A stretch of 64,000 nucleotides of DNA from Micromonospora luteifusca (GCF_016907275.1 NZ_JAFBBP010000001.1:5694001-5758000); one strand, 5' to 3'; positions 1-10,380 are shown, counted from the first letter of the stretch. A program made the numbers and translations. Notes: a model not told the origin generated them from the letters alone.

Positions 1-2
1 CG

Positions 3-953
3 AAGATCCTCGCCACCGCCGACGAGGTGTGGGAGACCGCCGAGTTGGTGCTCAAGGTCAAGGAGCCGATCGCCGAGGAGTACCACCGGATGCGTGCCGG
101 GCAGGTGCTCTTCACCTACCTGCACCTGGCCGCCTCCAAGGAGTGCACCGACGCGCTGATCGACCGCAAGGTCACCGGCATCGCGTACGAGACGGTCGAG
201 TTGCCCGACCGGTCGTTGCCGCTGCTCGCCCCGATGTCCGAGGTGGCCGGCCGGCTCGCCCCGCAGGTAGGCGCCTTCTACATGATGCGTACCGGCGGCG
301 GGCGCGGTGTGCTGCCCGGTGGTGTCTCCGGGGTCTACGCGGCCAAGACCGTGGTCATCGGCGCCGGCGTCTCCGGTCTGAACGCCGCCGCGATCGCGCT
401 GGGCCTGCAGTCCGAGGTGCTGCTGCTGGACAAGAACGTCGCCCGGCTGCGGTCGGCCGACGCCATCTACCGTGGCCACCTGCAGACCGTCGCGTCCAAC
501 GCGTACGAGGTCGAGCGGGCGGTGCTCGACGCCGACCTGGTCATCGGCGCGGTGCTGGTGCCCGGTGCGAAGGCCCCGAAGCTGATCTCCAACGAGCTGG
601 TCTCCCGGATGAAGCCGGGCAGTGTGCTCGTCGACATCGCCATCGACCAGGGCGGCTGCTTCGAGGACTCGCACCCCACGACCCACGCCGACCCGGTCTA
701 CAAGGTGCACGAGTCGATCTTCTACTGCGTCGCGAACATGCCCGGCGCAGTGCCGAACACCAGCACGTACGCCCTGACCAACGTCACCCTGCCGTACGCG
801 CTGGAGTTGGCCAACCACGGTTGGCGTGAGGCGCTGCGCCGCGACCCGGCGCTGGGCCTGGGCCTGAACACCCACGACGGCCACGTCACCTACGGCCCGG
901 TCGCCGAGGCGCACGGCATGGACGTGCTCCCGCTGGCCGACGCGCTGGCCTGA
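3..953 (+). CDS. ald: Alanine dehydrogenase, 5' end outside window
   Basis: Catalyses NAD-dependent interconversion of L-alanine and pyruvate plus ammonia in the cytoplasm. The reading frame is open from base 3, so the N terminus (about 50-60 residues of a family of about 370) lies before the window. Visible are the N-terminal catalytic half with the [17 protein letters not shown] stretch, the Rossmann segment [19 protein letters not shown], and a C-terminal part with the typical [19 protein letters not shown] segment. The gene ends 38 bases before xerD. GTG at 27 is an internal codon, not the start. Identity is clear from the conserved segments. Confidence 0.93.
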   Translation, partial: KILATADEVWETAELVLKVKEPIAEEYHRMRAGQVLFTYLHLAASKECTDALIDRKVTGIAYETVELPDRSLPLLAPMSEVAGRLAPQVGAFYMMRTGGGRGVLPGGVSGVYAAKTVVIGAGVSGLNAAAIALGLQSEVLLLDKNVARLRSADAIYRGHLQTVASNAYEVERAVLDADLVIGAVLVPGAKAPKLISNELVSRMKPGSVLVDIAIDQGGCFEDSHPTTHADPVYKVHESIFYCVANMPGAVPNTSTYALTNVTLPYALELANHGWREALRRDPALGLGLNTHDGHVTYGPVAEAHGMDVLPLADALA

Positions 954-991
954 GCGGCGGCGGGCTGACCGGCAGCACGGACGGCGCCGGC

Positions 992-1957
992 GTGGGCGAA
1001 CAGCCCACGCCGGCCCTGCGCCGTGCCGTGCGCGGCTACCTCGACCACCTCACCGTCGAGCGTGGTCTGTCGGCGAACACGCTCGCCTCGTACCGCCGGG
1101 ATCTGGACCGTTATCTCGCGACCCTGGCCGATGCCGGCGTCGCCGACCTCGCGTCGGTCGGCGCCGGCCTCGTCGAGTCGCACCTGGCGCGGCTGCGCAC
1201 CGGCGACGACACGCACCCGCCGCTGGCGGTCTCCTCTGCCGCCCGCGCGGCCAGCGCGGTACGCGGTCTGCACCGTTTCGCCATGCGTGAAGGGCTGGCC
1301 GGCGCCGACCCCAGCCGCGACGTCCGCCCACCCACCCCACCGCGCCGGCTGCCCCGGGCGTTGCCGGTCGACGACGTGGTCCGGCTGCTGGACACCGCCG
1401 GCCCGATCGCCGCGACCGGCGAGGACGCGCCCCTCACGTTGCGCGACCGGGCGCTGCTGGAGTTCCTGTATGGCACCGGCGCGCGGATCTCCGAAGCGGT
1501 CGGCGCCGCCGTGGACGACCTGGACACCGACGAGGGCACCGTGCTGCTGCGCGGCAAGGGCGGCCGGGCGCGGCTGGTGCCGATCGGTGGGTACGCCGTC
1601 GACGCGGTGCGCGCCTACCTGGTCCGGGCCCGTCCCGGCCTGGCCGCCGCCGGTCGGGGCACCCCGGCGGTCTTCCTCAACGCCCGCGGCGGCGCGTTGA
1701 CCCGCCAGGGCGCCTGGGGCATCCTGCGCGGCGCCGCCGGCCGGGCCGGGCTGCCCGTCGACGGGCCCGCCGCCGTCTCCCCGCACACCCTGCGCCACTC
1801 GTACGCGACCCACCTGCTCGACGGCGGCGCCGACGTCCGGGTGGTCCAGGAGTTGCTCGGCCACGCATCGGTGACCACGACGCAGGTCTACACGTTGGTC
1901 ACCGTCGAGCGGCTGCGCGAGGTGTACGCCACCGCCCACCCGCGCGCCCGCGGCTGA
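992..1957 (+). CDS. xerD: Tyrosine recombinase XerD
   Basis: Site-specific recombinase of 321 aa that, with XerC, resolves chromosome dimers at dif. An N-terminal SAM-like core-binding domain (about residues 10-105) precedes the catalytic domain. Catalytic residues are visible: Arg in [10 protein letters not shown] (about residue 164), [12 protein letters not shown] (about 265-276), [13 protein letters not shown] with the Tyr nucleophile (about 299). GTG start at 992. Placement directly upstream of parA-scpA-scpB is the usual actinobacterial arrangement, so this is the housekeeping XerD rather than a mobile-element integrase. Confidence 0.93.
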   Translation: MGEQPTPALRRAVRGYLDHLTVERGLSANTLASYRRDLDRYLATLADAGVADLASVGAGLVESHLARLRTGDDTHPPLAVSSAARAASAVRGLHRFAMREGLAGADPSRDVRPPTPPRRLPRALPVDDVVRLLDTAGPIAATGEDAPLTLRDRALLEFLYGTGARISEAVGAAVDDLDTDEGTVLLRGKGGRARLVPIGGYAVDAVRAYLVRARPGLAAAGRGTPAVFLNARGGALTRQGAWGILRGAAGRAGLPVDGPAAVSPHTLRHSYATHLLDGGADVRVVQELLGHASVTTTQVYTLVTVERLREVYATAHPRARG

Positions 1958-2137
1958 CCCCGGTCGCGGTCGGCTCCGACACGCCGGGCCGGTGCCGAAC
2001 CCCCTGCTGGTCGGTGGCGTACAGTCGGCATCGGCGCGGACCTCCTGGAGCGAGACGACCGGGGTGCGCAGCGGCGCCGCGAAGGACGTCGGACGGCTCC
2101 GGCGCCGGGTGGGTCGTCGGGAGGGGGCAACGAGCAC

Positions 2138-3061
2138 ATGGCTGGCAACGGTGACCGTGCCGAGACCTGGACGTCGGAGCTCCGCGAGCAGCAGGCCACG
2201 CTCGGCGCGGACCTGGGTCCTGCGGACCCGGCTGCCTACACGATGCGCAAGCCCATCCCTGAGCCGATGCCGACCGACCGGCACGGCCCGGCGCGCATCA
2301 TCGCGATGGCCAACCAGAAGGGCGGCGTCGGCAAGACCACCACCACCATCAACCTGGGCGCGGCTCTGGCGGAATACGGCCGCAAGGTGCTGCTGGTCGA
2401 CTTCGACCCGCAGGGCGCCCTCTCGGTGGGGTTGGGGGTCAACCCGCACAACCTCGACCTGTCCATCTACAACCTGCTCATGCAGGACGACATCATCGCC
2501 GAGGACGTCGTCATCAAGACCGACGTCGCGGGGCTGCACCTGCTGCCGGCCAACATCGACCTCTCCGCCGCCGAGATCCAGCTCGTCAACGAGGTGGCCC
2601 GGGAGATGGCCCTGGCCCGGGTGCTGCGCACGGTCCGCAAGGAGTACGACTACATCCTGATCGACTGCCAGCCCTCGCTCGGCCTGCTGGCGATCAACGC
2701 GCTGACCGTCGCGCACGGCGTGCTCATCCCGCTCGAGTGCGAGTTCTTCAGCCTGCGCGGTGTGGCGCTGCTGCTGGACACCATCGACAAGGTGCGCGAG
2801 CGGCTCAACTTCGACCTGGAGCTCGAGGGCATCCTCGCCACCATGTACGACAGCCGCACCACGCACTGCCGGCAGGTCCTGCAGCGGGTGGTGGAGGCGT
2901 TCGGTGACAAGGTCTACCAGACGGTCATCACCAAGACGGTGAAGTTCCCGGAGTCCACGGTGGCCGGTGCCCCCATCACGACGATGGACCCGGCGTCCTC
3001 CGGGGCGCGTAACTACCGTCAGCTGGCCCGCGAGGTGATCGCCGCCCAGTCGGAGCGGTAG
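2138..3061 (+). CDS. parA: ParA/Soj-family segregation ATPase
   Basis: Walker-type ATPase of 307 aa of the ParA/MinD superfamily. The deviant Walker A motif KGGVGKTTT lies at about residues 60-68, after an approximately 50-residue hydrophilic N-terminal extension, followed by VLLVDFDPQG and the DCQPSLG segment. It is encoded next to scpAB rather than beside a parB. In many actinobacteria this second ParA paralogue travels with the condensin-like ScpAB genes, so a role in chromosome organisation is likely but inferred. ATG at 2138 follows a GGAGGGGG tract. Confidence 0.9.
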   Translation: MAGNGDRAETWTSELREQQATLGADLGPADPAAYTMRKPIPEPMPTDRHGPARIIAMANQKGGVGKTTTTINLGAALAEYGRKVLLVDFDPQGALSVGLGVNPHNLDLSIYNLLMQDDIIAEDVVIKTDVAGLHLLPANIDLSAAEIQLVNEVAREMALARVLRTVRKEYDYILIDCQPSLGLLAINALTVAHGVLIPLECEFFSLRGVALLLDTIDKVRERLNFDLELEGILATMYDSRTTHCRQVLQRVVEAFGDKVYQTVITKTVKFPESTVAGAPITTMDPASSGARNYRQLAREVIAAQSER

Positions 3062-3084
3062 CCGGAACGCCCGGTGCCCGCCTC

Positions 3085-4125
3085 GTGGACTACGGTCGTC
3101 CGGTGACCGCGCCACCCCTCGACCCGCCCGAGACCGCCGCTGCGGCCGTGGTCGACGGTGTGCCGCCCGCCGACCCGGTTGCCACCGGTTTCACGGTGCG
3201 GCTGGCCAACTTCACCGGCCCGTTCGACCTGCTGCTGCAACTGATCGGCAAGCACAAACTCGACGTCACCGAGGTGGCCCTGCACACGGTCACCGACGAG
3301 TTCATCGCCTACATCCGGGCCATGGGCGACGACTGGGACCTGGACGAGGCCAGCGAGTTCCTGCTCATCGCCGCGACCCTGCTCGACCTGAAGGCGGCCC
3401 GGCTGCTGCCCTCCGCCGAGGTGGAGGACGAGGCCGACCTCGCCCTGCTGGAGGCCCGGGACCTGCTCTTCGCCCGGTTGCTGCAGTACAAGGCGTACAA
3501 GGAGGCGGCGGCGCACATCGCCGAGTTGGAGGCGGTCGGCGGTCGTCGGTACCCGCGGGCGGTCAGCCTGGAGGCCCGCTACGCCGAGGCGCTGCCCGAC
3601 CTGGTGCTCGGCATCGGCCCTCAGCGCCTGCTGAAGCTGGCCGTGAAGGCGATGACCCCGAAACCGGTGCCGGAGGTCTCCATCGCCCACGTGCACATGG
3701 TCCGGGTCAGTGTCCGCGAACACGCGGCGATCATCAGCGCCCGGCTGCGCCGGGCCGGCACGGCCACGTTCTCGCTGCTCTGCGCCGACTGCGAGGCGAC
3801 CCTGGAGGTGGTGGCGCGGTTCCTCGCGCTGCTGGAGTTGTATCGGGAGGGCCTGGTGTCGTTCGTGCAGGAGCAGGCCTTGGAGGAGTTGACCGTGCGC
3901 TGGACCGGCCCGGCCGACGGCGACACCGACCTGCACGTCGACGAGTACGCCGGCACCCCGGCCGAGTCGGCGGTGGCCGCTGGGTCGATGGGGGCCGAGT
4001 CTCTGGAGGCTGAACCTTTGGCTGTTGAGTCTCTGGCTGTCGAGCCGGACGAGGGCAGCGTGTCGTCGGGGGAGGCCGGGGGATCGGACGGGACGGGAAC
4101 GACGGAGGGTGCTGGGGATGAGTGA
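3085..4125 (+). CDS. scpA: Segregation and condensation protein A
   Basis: Kleisin subunit of the SMC-ScpAB condensin complex, 346 aa. The kleisin N-terminal helical region begins with FTGPFDLLLQLIGKHKLDV (about residues 38-56), and the C-terminal winged-helix part ends near residue 275. A low-complexity acidic tail with repeated AES/AVES units follows and is not part of the conserved fold. The stop overlaps the scpB start (ATGAGTGA), indicating translational coupling. The GTG at 3103 is an alternative start. Confidence 0.92.
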   Translation: MDYGRPVTAPPLDPPETAAAAVVDGVPPADPVATGFTVRLANFTGPFDLLLQLIGKHKLDVTEVALHTVTDEFIAYIRAMGDDWDLDEASEFLLIAATLLDLKAARLLPSAEVEDEADLALLEARDLLFARLLQYKAYKEAAAHIAELEAVGGRRYPRAVSLEARYAEALPDLVLGIGPQRLLKLAVKAMTPKPVPEVSIAHVHMVRVSVREHAAIISARLRRAGTATFSLLCADCEATLEVVARFLALLELYREGLVSFVQEQALEELTVRWTGPADGDTDLHVDEYAGTPAESAVAAGSMGAESLEAEPLAVESLAVEPDEGSVSSGEAGGSDGTGTTEGAGDE

Positions 4126-5143
4126 CGAGGAACGCCGGGACACCGGGGATTCCCTGGCCGATCAGGCCGCCGCCTGGATCCCCCCGTGGGAGCGCCCCCG
4201 CCCGCCCGCTCCCACCACCGCCGACGACAGTGCCGCTGACGACTTCACCGCTGACGACAGCGGTGCCGACGACGTGCCGCCGGAGACGTCCGTCACCGCT
4301 GCGGCTGGTGGTGTCTCACCCGTTGTTGGGGCAGATCGTGGAGCGGATCCTCAGCCGCAAGAGCCGCAAGAGCCGCAAGAGCCGCAAGAGCCGCAGGAGC
4401 CGGAATCGTCGGACGAGCCGGGTGAGCCGACGGAAACCGTCGAGTCGCCAGAGCCTGCTGTTGTCGGCGAGCTGGGCGGTGCCGGTGGGGACGGGGCCGG
4501 CAGCGTAGGGGAGGCGGCGGAGGCGCAGGCCGTACCCCGACGGCAGCCGACGGGCCGGCGGCGGGTGCCCGTCGCGCCGGAGCCTGCGCCCGAATTGTCC
4601 GACGCCGAGTTGCGTGGTGCCCTGGAGGCGATCCTGCTGGTGGTCGACGAACCGGTCAGCGAGTTGGTCCTGGCGCAGGTGCTGGAGCAGCCCGCCGAAC
4701 GGGTCGGGCCGATGCTCGACGAGATCGCCGCCAGCTACACCGCGGCGGGGCACGGGTTCGAGCTGCGCCGGGCGGCCGGCGGGTGGCGGCTCTACACCCG
4801 GCCGGAATACGCTACCTACGTCGAACGGTTCGTGTTGGACGGGCAATCGGTGCGGCTGACCCAGGCAGCGTTGGAGACGCTCGCCGTGGTCGCCTACAAG
4901 CAACCGGTGACCCGTTCGCGAATCTCAGCCATCCGGGGTGTGAACTGCGACGGGGTCATCCGTACGCTGGTCACCCGCGGCCTCGTCGAGGAGTGCGGCA
5001 CCGAACAGGACAGCGGGGCGTTCCTCTACCGGACCACCACGCTGTTCCTGGAGAAGCTCGGGCTGAACACCGTTGACGAGCTGCCGCCCCTCGCACCCTT
5101 CCTGCCCGACGACGTAGAAGAGCTTGCTGATGCGACCCGATAA
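4118..5143 (+). CDS. scpB: Segregation and condensation protein B
   Basis: 341-aa ScpB. The two winged-helix domains that bind the ScpA kleisin occupy roughly residues 160-320, for example LRGALEAILLVVDEPVS and AALETLAVVAYKQPVTRSRI. The first about 150 residues are acidic, Pro/Glu-rich and probably disordered, and include five in-frame copies of a QEP tripeptide encoded by a 9-bp repeat. The ATG at 4118 is chosen because it overlaps the scpA stop by 8 bases; the longer frame upstream is antisense-like low-quality sequence within scpA. Confidence 0.9.
   Translation: MSDEERRDTGDSLADQAAAWIPPWERPRPPAPTTADDSAADDFTADDSGADDVPPETSVTAAAGGVSPVVGADRGADPQPQEPQEPQEPQEPQEPESSDEPGEPTETVESPEPAVVGELGGAGGDGAGSVGEAAEAQAVPRRQPTGRRRVPVAPEPAPELSDAELRGALEAILLVVDEPVSELVLAQVLEQPAERVGPMLDEIAASYTAAGHGFELRRAAGGWRLYTRPEYATYVERFVLDGQSVRLTQAALETLAVVAYKQPVTRSRISAIRGVNCDGVIRTLVTRGLVEECGTEQDSGAFLYRTTTLFLEKLGLNTVDELPPLAPFLPDDVEELADATR
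4352..4402 (+). repeat. 9-bp in-frame tandem repeat in scpB
   Basis: Five consecutive units of (g/c)agccgcaa/g encode Gln-Glu-Pro repeats in the disordered N-terminal region of ScpB. Unit length is a multiple of three, so slippage would change protein length without breaking the frame. Confidence 0.85.
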
Positions 5144-5900
5144 CCGTTCCCCCAAACCCGACGCCCCTGTCTTCGAGGGGGCTGAGCGCCTGCAGAAGGT
5201 GCTCGCCGCCGCCGGCGTGGGGTCCCGGCGTGCCTGCGAGGACCTGATCTTCCGCCGCCGGGTCACCGTGGACGGGCGGGTCGCCAAGCTCGGCGACAAG
5301 GTCGACCCGGCCACCGCCGTGATCCACGTGGACGGCGAGCGCCTCCAGGTCGACGTCCGCCTGGTCTATGTGGCGATGAACAAGCCGCGCGGCGTGGTCA
5401 CCACCATGGCGGACGAAAAGGGACGCAACGAGCTGTCCGACTTCATCGGCGCCCGGCTGGAGCAGCGGGTCTACCACGTCGGGCGGCTCGACGCGGACAG
5501 CGAGGGCCTGCTGCTGCTCACCAACGACGGCACCCTCGCGCACAAGCTCATGCACCCCTCGTACCAGGTGCTGAAGACCTACCTCGCCGAGGTGGTCGGG
5601 CCGATCCCGCGCAACCTGAGCAAGCGGCTGCTGGCCGGGGTCGAGCTGGAGGACGGGCCGGTCAAGGTCGACTCGTTCAAGGTGGTGGACACGCTCGGCA
5701 AAAGCGCCCAGGTGGAGCTGAGCCTGCACGAGGGACGCAAGCACATCGTCCGGCGGCTGATGGAGGAGGTCGGCCACCCGGTCACCCGGCTGGTGCGTAC
5801 CTCGATCGGGCCCATCCGGCTGGGTGACCTGCGCACCGGGCGGATCCGGCGGTTGACCAACGCGGAGGTCGCCGCCCTGTTCAACGCGGTGGGTGACTGA
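5130..5900 (+). CDS. rluB: Ribosomal large subunit pseudouridine synthase (RluB/RsuA family)
   Basis: 256-aa pseudouridine synthase. An N-terminal S4 RNA-binding domain (RLQKVLAAAGVGSRRACED, about residues 16-70) is followed by the RsuA/RluB catalytic domain. The catalytic Asp is in GRLDADSEGLLLLTNDG (about residues 114-130), and the conserved EGRKHIVRRLMEEVGHPV segment is present. It overlaps the end of scpB by 14 bases; the ATG at 5130 is preferred over TTG at 5124. The scpA-scpB-rluB-cmk-der order is typical of Actinobacteria. Confidence 0.92.
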   Translation: MRPDNRSPKPDAPVFEGAERLQKVLAAAGVGSRRACEDLIFRRRVTVDGRVAKLGDKVDPATAVIHVDGERLQVDVRLVYVAMNKPRGVVTTMADEKGRNELSDFIGARLEQRVYHVGRLDADSEGLLLLTNDGTLAHKLMHPSYQVLKTYLAEVVGPIPRNLSKRLLAGVELEDGPVKVDSFKVVDTLGKSAQVELSLHEGRKHIVRRLMEEVGHPVTRLVRTSIGPIRLGDLRTGRIRRLTNAEVAALFNAVGD

Positions 5901-6093
5901 CCCCGGCATCCGGGGTACGGCAGCCGGTAGGCTCCGCAACGGCCGAGACGCGGCCGCGGGGGTGGCGTGGGTCGCCTCCGGCGGTGTCGCGCGCGGGTCC
6001 GCCAGGGACCCGGGCATGATTGATGACGATGGACAACCGCTTGCGGCGCCAGATCACCGGGCGATCCGTGAGGTACGGGCTGAGGAGGACACG

Positions 6094-6774
6094 GTGGAGG
6101 AAAACGTACGGGCCGGGCGATGTGTGGTCGCTGTGGACGGGCCGTCCGGTTCGGGTAAGTCCACCGTGTCGCGGCGGCTCGCCGTCGCGATCGGTGCACG
6201 CTACCTGGACACCGGGGCGATGTACCGGGCGATCACGTGGGCCGTGCTGCGCTCCGGCGTGGATCTCACCGACGCCGCGTCGGTGGCCAAGGTCGCCGGC
6301 GAGGTCAAGCTGCACATCGGCACCCACCCGCAGGGGTACGCCGTGACCGTCGACGGCGTGGGCGTGGACGCGGACATCCGGGGCCCGGAGGTGACCGGCG
6401 CCGTTTCGGCCGTCGCCGCCGTGCCGGCTGTTCGTGAGCTGCTCGTCACCCGGCAGCGGGAGATGATCGCCAACGTTGGCCGGATCGTGGTCGAGGGTCG
6501 TGACATCGGCTCGGTCGTCGCTCCGGACGCTGACCTGAAGGTCTTCCTGACCGCCTCCGAGGCGGCCCGTGCCGCCCGTCGGAGCGCCGAGGACGCCGCC
6601 GACGTGGCGGCCACCGCCGCCGACCTGGCCCGACGGGACCGGCTCGACTCGACCCGCAAGGTCAACCCGCTGGCGCAGGCACCCGACGCGGTGGTGCTGG
6701 ACACCACCGAACTGGGCATCGACGAGGTCGTGGCGCGGCTGCGCGACCTGCTTACCGAGCGGGGCGTGGCATGA
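6094..6774 (+). CDS. cmk: Cytidylate kinase
   Basis: CMP/dCMP kinase, 226 aa from the GTG at 6094, close to the usual length of about 225. The start follows a GAGGAGGA ribosome-binding site; the open frame extends back to 5893 without conserved sequence. P-loop [15 protein letters not shown] (about residues 13-27), [10 protein letters not shown], and the [21 protein letters not shown] segment are diagnostic. The stop overlaps the der start by 4 bases (ATGA). Confidence 0.94.
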   Translation: MEENVRAGRCVVAVDGPSGSGKSTVSRRLAVAIGARYLDTGAMYRAITWAVLRSGVDLTDAASVAKVAGEVKLHIGTHPQGYAVTVDGVGVDADIRGPEVTGAVSAVAAVPAVRELLVTRQREMIANVGRIVVEGRDIGSVVAPDADLKVFLTASEAARAARRSAEDAADVAATAADLARRDRLDSTRKVNPLAQAPDAVVLDTTELGIDEVVARLRDLLTERGVA

Positions 6775-8183
6775 GCGAGCGTAGCGAGGGCAGTGGGTGG
6801 GTCGAGCTGCGTGAGCCCGACGTTGCCGTCGAGGAACCGAGCGGCCCGCAGCCGGTGGTGGCCGTGGTCGGCCGCCCCAACGTGGGTAAGTCCACACTGG
6901 TCAACCGGATCATCGGCCGCCGGCAGGCGGTCGTCGAAGACGTCCCCGGCGTGACCCGTGACCGGGTGCCGTACGACGCGCAGTGGAACGGCCGGGCGTT
7001 CACCGTGGTGGACACCGGCGGCTGGGAACCGGACGCGAAGGACCGGGCCGCGGCCATCGCGGCGCAGGCCGAGACGGCCGTCGTCACCGCGGACGTGGTT
7101 CTCTTCGTGGTGGACGCGATGGTCGGGTCCACCGACGTGGACGAAGCCGCGGTGAAGATGCTGCGGCGCAGCGCCAAGCCGGTGATCCTGGTGGCGAACA
7201 AGGCCGACAACACCTCCATCGAGATGGAGGCGACCTCGCTCTGGTCGCTGGGTCTCGGTGAACCGTTCACGGTCTCCGCGCTGCACGGGCGGGGTTCCGG
7301 TGACCTGCTGGACGCCATCCTCGACGCGCTGCCGGAAGCGCCGGCGATCGTGGAGAACCGGCCGCGCGGGCCACGCCGGGTGGCGTTGGTCGGGCGGCCG
7401 AACGTGGGCAAGTCCAGCCTGCTCAACCGGTTCTCCGGTGAGGATCGGGCGGTCGTTGACTCGGTGGCGGGCACCACTGTGGACCCGGTGGACAGCCTGG
7501 TCGAGATCGGTGGTCAGACCTGGCAGCTGGTGGACACGGCCGGGTTGCGTAAGCGGGTCGGTAAGGCCAGCGGCACCGAGTACTACGCGAGCCTGCGCAC
7601 CGCCGGTGCGATCGAGGCCGCCGAGGTGGCCGTGGTGCTGCTGGATTCCAGCGAGCCGATCAGTGAGCAGGACCAGCGGATCCTGTCGATGGTGACCGAG
7701 GCCGGCCGGGCAATGGTCATCGCGTTCAACAAGTGGGACCTGGTCGACGCCGACCGCCGGTACTACCTGGACAAGGAGATCGACCGGGAACTGCGACGCA
7801 TCCCCTGGGCGATCCGCCTGAACCTGTCGGCGATGACCGGCCGCGCGGTGGACAAGCTGGCTCCGGCCCTGAACAAGGCCCTGGCCAGCTGGGAAACCCG
7901 GGTGCCGACCGCGCAGCTCAACCAGTGGTTGACCGCGCTGGTGCAGGCCACCCCCCACCCGGTGCGTGGTGGTCGTGCTCCGCGGATCCTGTTCGCGACG
8001 CAGGCCGGGGTGGCGCCGCCACGGTTCGTGCTCTTCACCACCGGCCCGCTGGACGCCGGTTACCAGCGCTTCGTCGAGCGCAAGCTCCGCGAGGAATTCG
8101 GGTACGAGGGCAGTCCCATCGAGATCTCGGTTCGCCCGCGCAAGAAGCTCGGCCCCGGCGGCCGAGGCAAGGCGCACGGCTGA
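6771..8183 (+). CDS. der: Ribosome biogenesis GTPase Der (EngA)
   Basis: 470-aa double-GTPase essential for 50S subunit maturation. Two G domains are visible, with G1 motifs GRPNVGKST (about residue 37) and GRPNVGKSS (about 210), G3 DTGG and DTAG, and G4 NKAD and NKWD. The KH-like C-terminal domain ends with [16 protein letters not shown]. Translationally coupled to cmk. The operon ends at the hairpin starting 18 bases after the stop. Confidence 0.95.
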   Translation: MSERSEGSGWVELREPDVAVEEPSGPQPVVAVVGRPNVGKSTLVNRIIGRRQAVVEDVPGVTRDRVPYDAQWNGRAFTVVDTGGWEPDAKDRAAAIAAQAETAVVTADVVLFVVDAMVGSTDVDEAAVKMLRRSAKPVILVANKADNTSIEMEATSLWSLGLGEPFTVSALHGRGSGDLLDAILDALPEAPAIVENRPRGPRRVALVGRPNVGKSSLLNRFSGEDRAVVDSVAGTTVDPVDSLVEIGGQTWQLVDTAGLRKRVGKASGTEYYASLRTAGAIEAAEVAVVLLDSSEPISEQDQRILSMVTEAGRAMVIAFNKWDLVDADRRYYLDKEIDRELRRIPWAIRLNLSAMTGRAVDKLAPALNKALASWETRVPTAQLNQWLTALVQATPHPVRGGRAPRILFATQAGVAPPRFVLFTTGPLDAGYQRFVERKLREEFGYEGSPIEISVRPRKKLGPGGRGKAHG

Positions 8184-8200
8184 CCTGCCCTGTTCTCTCG

Positions 8201-8237
8201 AAATGCCGGATGGGTCCACGAGGCCCATCCGGCATTT
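8201..8237 (+). terminator. Rho-independent-type terminator after der
   Basis: Perfect 14-bp stem, aaatgccggatggg pairing with cccatccggcattt around a 9-base loop. It closes the segregation/der operon. Confidence 0.85.
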
Positions 8238-8375
8238 TGCATCCCCACCCTCCTAGGACGCTTTAGGGGGTGTGCGGTGGTTCGGTTGGCTCGCGACGCG
8301 GGTGGGGCCTGTGCGAACACGCCGAGACAGCTGCGCTAAGCTTTAGCGGCTGTCGCGGGGGAAACCACGCGGGGG

Positions 8376-8450
<75 letters not shown>

Positions 8451-8454
8451 AGCG

Positions 8455-8493
8455 AGAGGGTTTCCACAGGTCAGAGCCTGTGGAAACCCTCTT
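8455..8493 (+). terminator. Terminator after tRNA-Pro
   Basis: Stem agagggtttccacagg / cctgtggaaaccctct with a 6-base loop, followed by a T run (cttttt). It lies between tRNA-Pro and the integrase, just inside the island. Confidence 0.88.
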
Positions 8494-8565
8494 TTTCGTG
8501 TTCACGGTGGTTCGTCGAGGTCGAGCACGCCGCTTATCGACCCCTTGACTCGACGGGTGACCGAC

Positions 8566-9529
8566 ATGGCTCTACTGGACCTCACCAAGCTCACCACCGA
8601 CCTGTCCGCGACCTGGGCGGGGTACCTGCGCGACTGGGACCGGACGCTGCGGGCGGGCAACTACCCGGAGACGACCCGGTACAACTACCTCCTCGCTGCG
8701 GCGCAGTTGGCCCGATACCTGGCCGAGCACTCGCCCGACCCCGATGCCGCCGACGCCGCGGAGGACCCCACCGAGGTGACCCGGGGGCATGCGGAGGCGT
8801 TTCAGGCGTGGATGATCGAGACCCGGTCGGCGTCGACCGCGCTGAACAAGCACAAAGGTCTGCAGCAGTTCTTCAAGTGGTTGCTGACTGAGGAGGACAT
8901 CGACCGCTCTCCAATGGATCGGGTCCGACAGCCCAAGACACCACAGAAGCTGATCCCGATCATCCGCGACGAAGACACGAAGAAGCTCCTCGACGCATGC
9001 AAGGGCAAGACCTTCCCGCACCTCCGTGACGAGGCGATCATCCGCCTGTACTACAACACCGGAGCGCCTCTGTCGGAGATCGGCAACCTGCTGCTCGATG
9101 ACGTCGACCTAAACACGGAGTCGGTCCACTACCACGGAAAGGGCACCAAGGACCGCCGGGTGCGATTCGGACCGAAGACAGCCCGGGCCATCAGCCGTTA
9201 CCTACGGGCGCGAGGCAAGCACAAGGGTTCGGAACTGCCGGATCTGTGGCTCGCCGACCGTGGTGGGCGGAGGTTGGCGGCCAACGGCATCAAGATTCGG
9301 GATTCGTCTGAAGCGGTTGGGTCTCGCTGCGGGCGTTGCGAACGTGCACGCCCACCGCTGGCGGCACAACTTCGCCCACGAGTGGAAGCGTGCCGGGGGG
9401 AACACCGGCGATCTGATGCTGCTGTTGGGCTGGACCTCGGAGGACATGCCCCGGCACTACGGCGCCAGCGCGGCGGCCGAACGCGCCCAGGAAATCCAGG
9501 TGCAGCTGGGCATCGGGGAGGGGGTGTAG
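8566..9529 (+). pseudogene. Island tyrosine integrase, frameshifted and lacking a catalytic Arg
   Basis: Tyrosine recombinase of about 320 residues that would integrate the island into tRNA-Pro. The N-terminal part (ATG at 8566) runs through the core-binding domain and start of the catalytic domain to about 9,298, ending in LAANGIKI. The C-terminal part continues in the next frame from about 9,300, with RLKRLGLAAGVANVHAHRWR, LLLGWTSEDM and the Tyr in PRHYG. One extra G near 9,299-9,301 explains the shift, judged against the related fragment at 17.7-17.9 kb. In addition the usual TG-x-R-x-SE segment reads TGAPLSE, so the first catalytic Arg is Pro. Both lesions suggest an inactive enzyme. Confidence 0.85.
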
Positions 9530-9540
9530 ACGTCGGCATC

Positions 9541-9577
9541 GCGGTCGGCCGACCCGGGTACCGGCTTGGCCGACCGC
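9541..9577 (+). terminator. Hairpin after integrase
   Basis: Perfect 10-bp stem gcggtcggcc / ggccgaccgc, 12 bases after the integrase stop; no strong T run. Probable terminator. Confidence 0.6.
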
Positions 9578-10212
9578 GTTGTCCTCGTCGTTGATCGGCG
9601 GACCTGAGTCGAGTCGGGCTGGGCTCGGCCTACTCACTCCGGTGCAGATTCCGGTAAGACTTGTCGTACAGCGTTGCATCGGATTAGCCGATCTACCGCT
9701 GATCGGCAGTTCGTGACGCCGGTAGGACCGGTCGTAGTACCCACTGGTGACGTCGCGTAACCGGTGGCCAGGCAGCGACGCGCCGCTCGGCGTTCGGAGC
9801 CGAGATGACTGCCTCGACCATCTCGGTGAAAGTTCGCCTACAGGACTCACCATCGCCATGACTCAACCCATCCCTGTCACCGACTCGGCGACAGACTGCG
9901 CAGCCGGCCGGCGTGCCTTCGCAGCAGTGGTCGTGGTGGTCGCTTACGCTGTCCGGCAAGTGCCAGCCCTCGGGGCGGCGTCTGACCCTCTGGTCAATGC
10001 TTTGCGGCGAACTTCGGTGCCGACTACCGAACGGGCCTTCTGTAAAAGAGACCAGACGGAACACGAGCGAATATTTGCGATGCCTACACAGCGCGTGGTC
10101 AGAGCACAAGGATTTCGCCCAGTCGGAGCGGAACCTCTGTCATTGGTCCATGGATGGCCGAGCTGGGTCTTTTTGTCTCCAGCTCGGTCACCGAAGCATG
10201 TAGGAGATCGTC
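9578..10212. other. Non-coding stretch downstream of integrase
   Basis: No convincing gene on either strand. A 9-bp inverted repeat, ccgagctgg / ccagctcgg (10,158-10,187), has a loop containing a T run and lies 26 bases before the small membrane-protein gene. It could be a terminator or a leader structure for that gene. Confidence 0.5.
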
Positions 10213-10374
10213 GTGGAGATCGAAACCTTTCAGGCGAGCCTGTCGCCGCGGACTCGCATTGCCGTCGCCGGCGTACTTGTGGCCGGAGCTGTCATCGTCC
10301 TTCTATTTTCCAACTCGGAGCATCGGGCGGACATGATTAAGGCGATGGTCGAGCCGATCCACACCGGCCGGTAG
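10213..10374 (+). CDS. Small single-pass membrane protein (53 aa)
   Basis: GTG start preceded by AGGAG six bases upstream. The product has a short polar N terminus, one hydrophobic segment (IAVAGVLVAGAVIVLLF, about residues 16-32) and a charged tail. A 16-bp perfect hairpin follows the stop, so it looks like a complete single-gene unit. I do not recognise the family. Holin-like, toxin or signalling-accessory roles are possible but nothing visible decides between them. Confidence 0.5.
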   Translation: MEIETFQASLSPRTRIAVAGVLVAGAVIVLLFSNSEHRADMIKAMVEPIHTGR

Positions 10375-10380
10375 ACAGCC

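Noticed and set aside
890..3115. Very long minus-strand open frame (741 codons) opposite xerD and parA
   Set aside because: Arg/Val/Gly/His-rich translation without domains, produced by third-position GC bias opposite well-supported genes.
8566..9529. Programmed frameshift in the island integrase
   Set aside because: No slippery run at the site, and the catalytic Arg is also lost, so simple decay is the better explanation.
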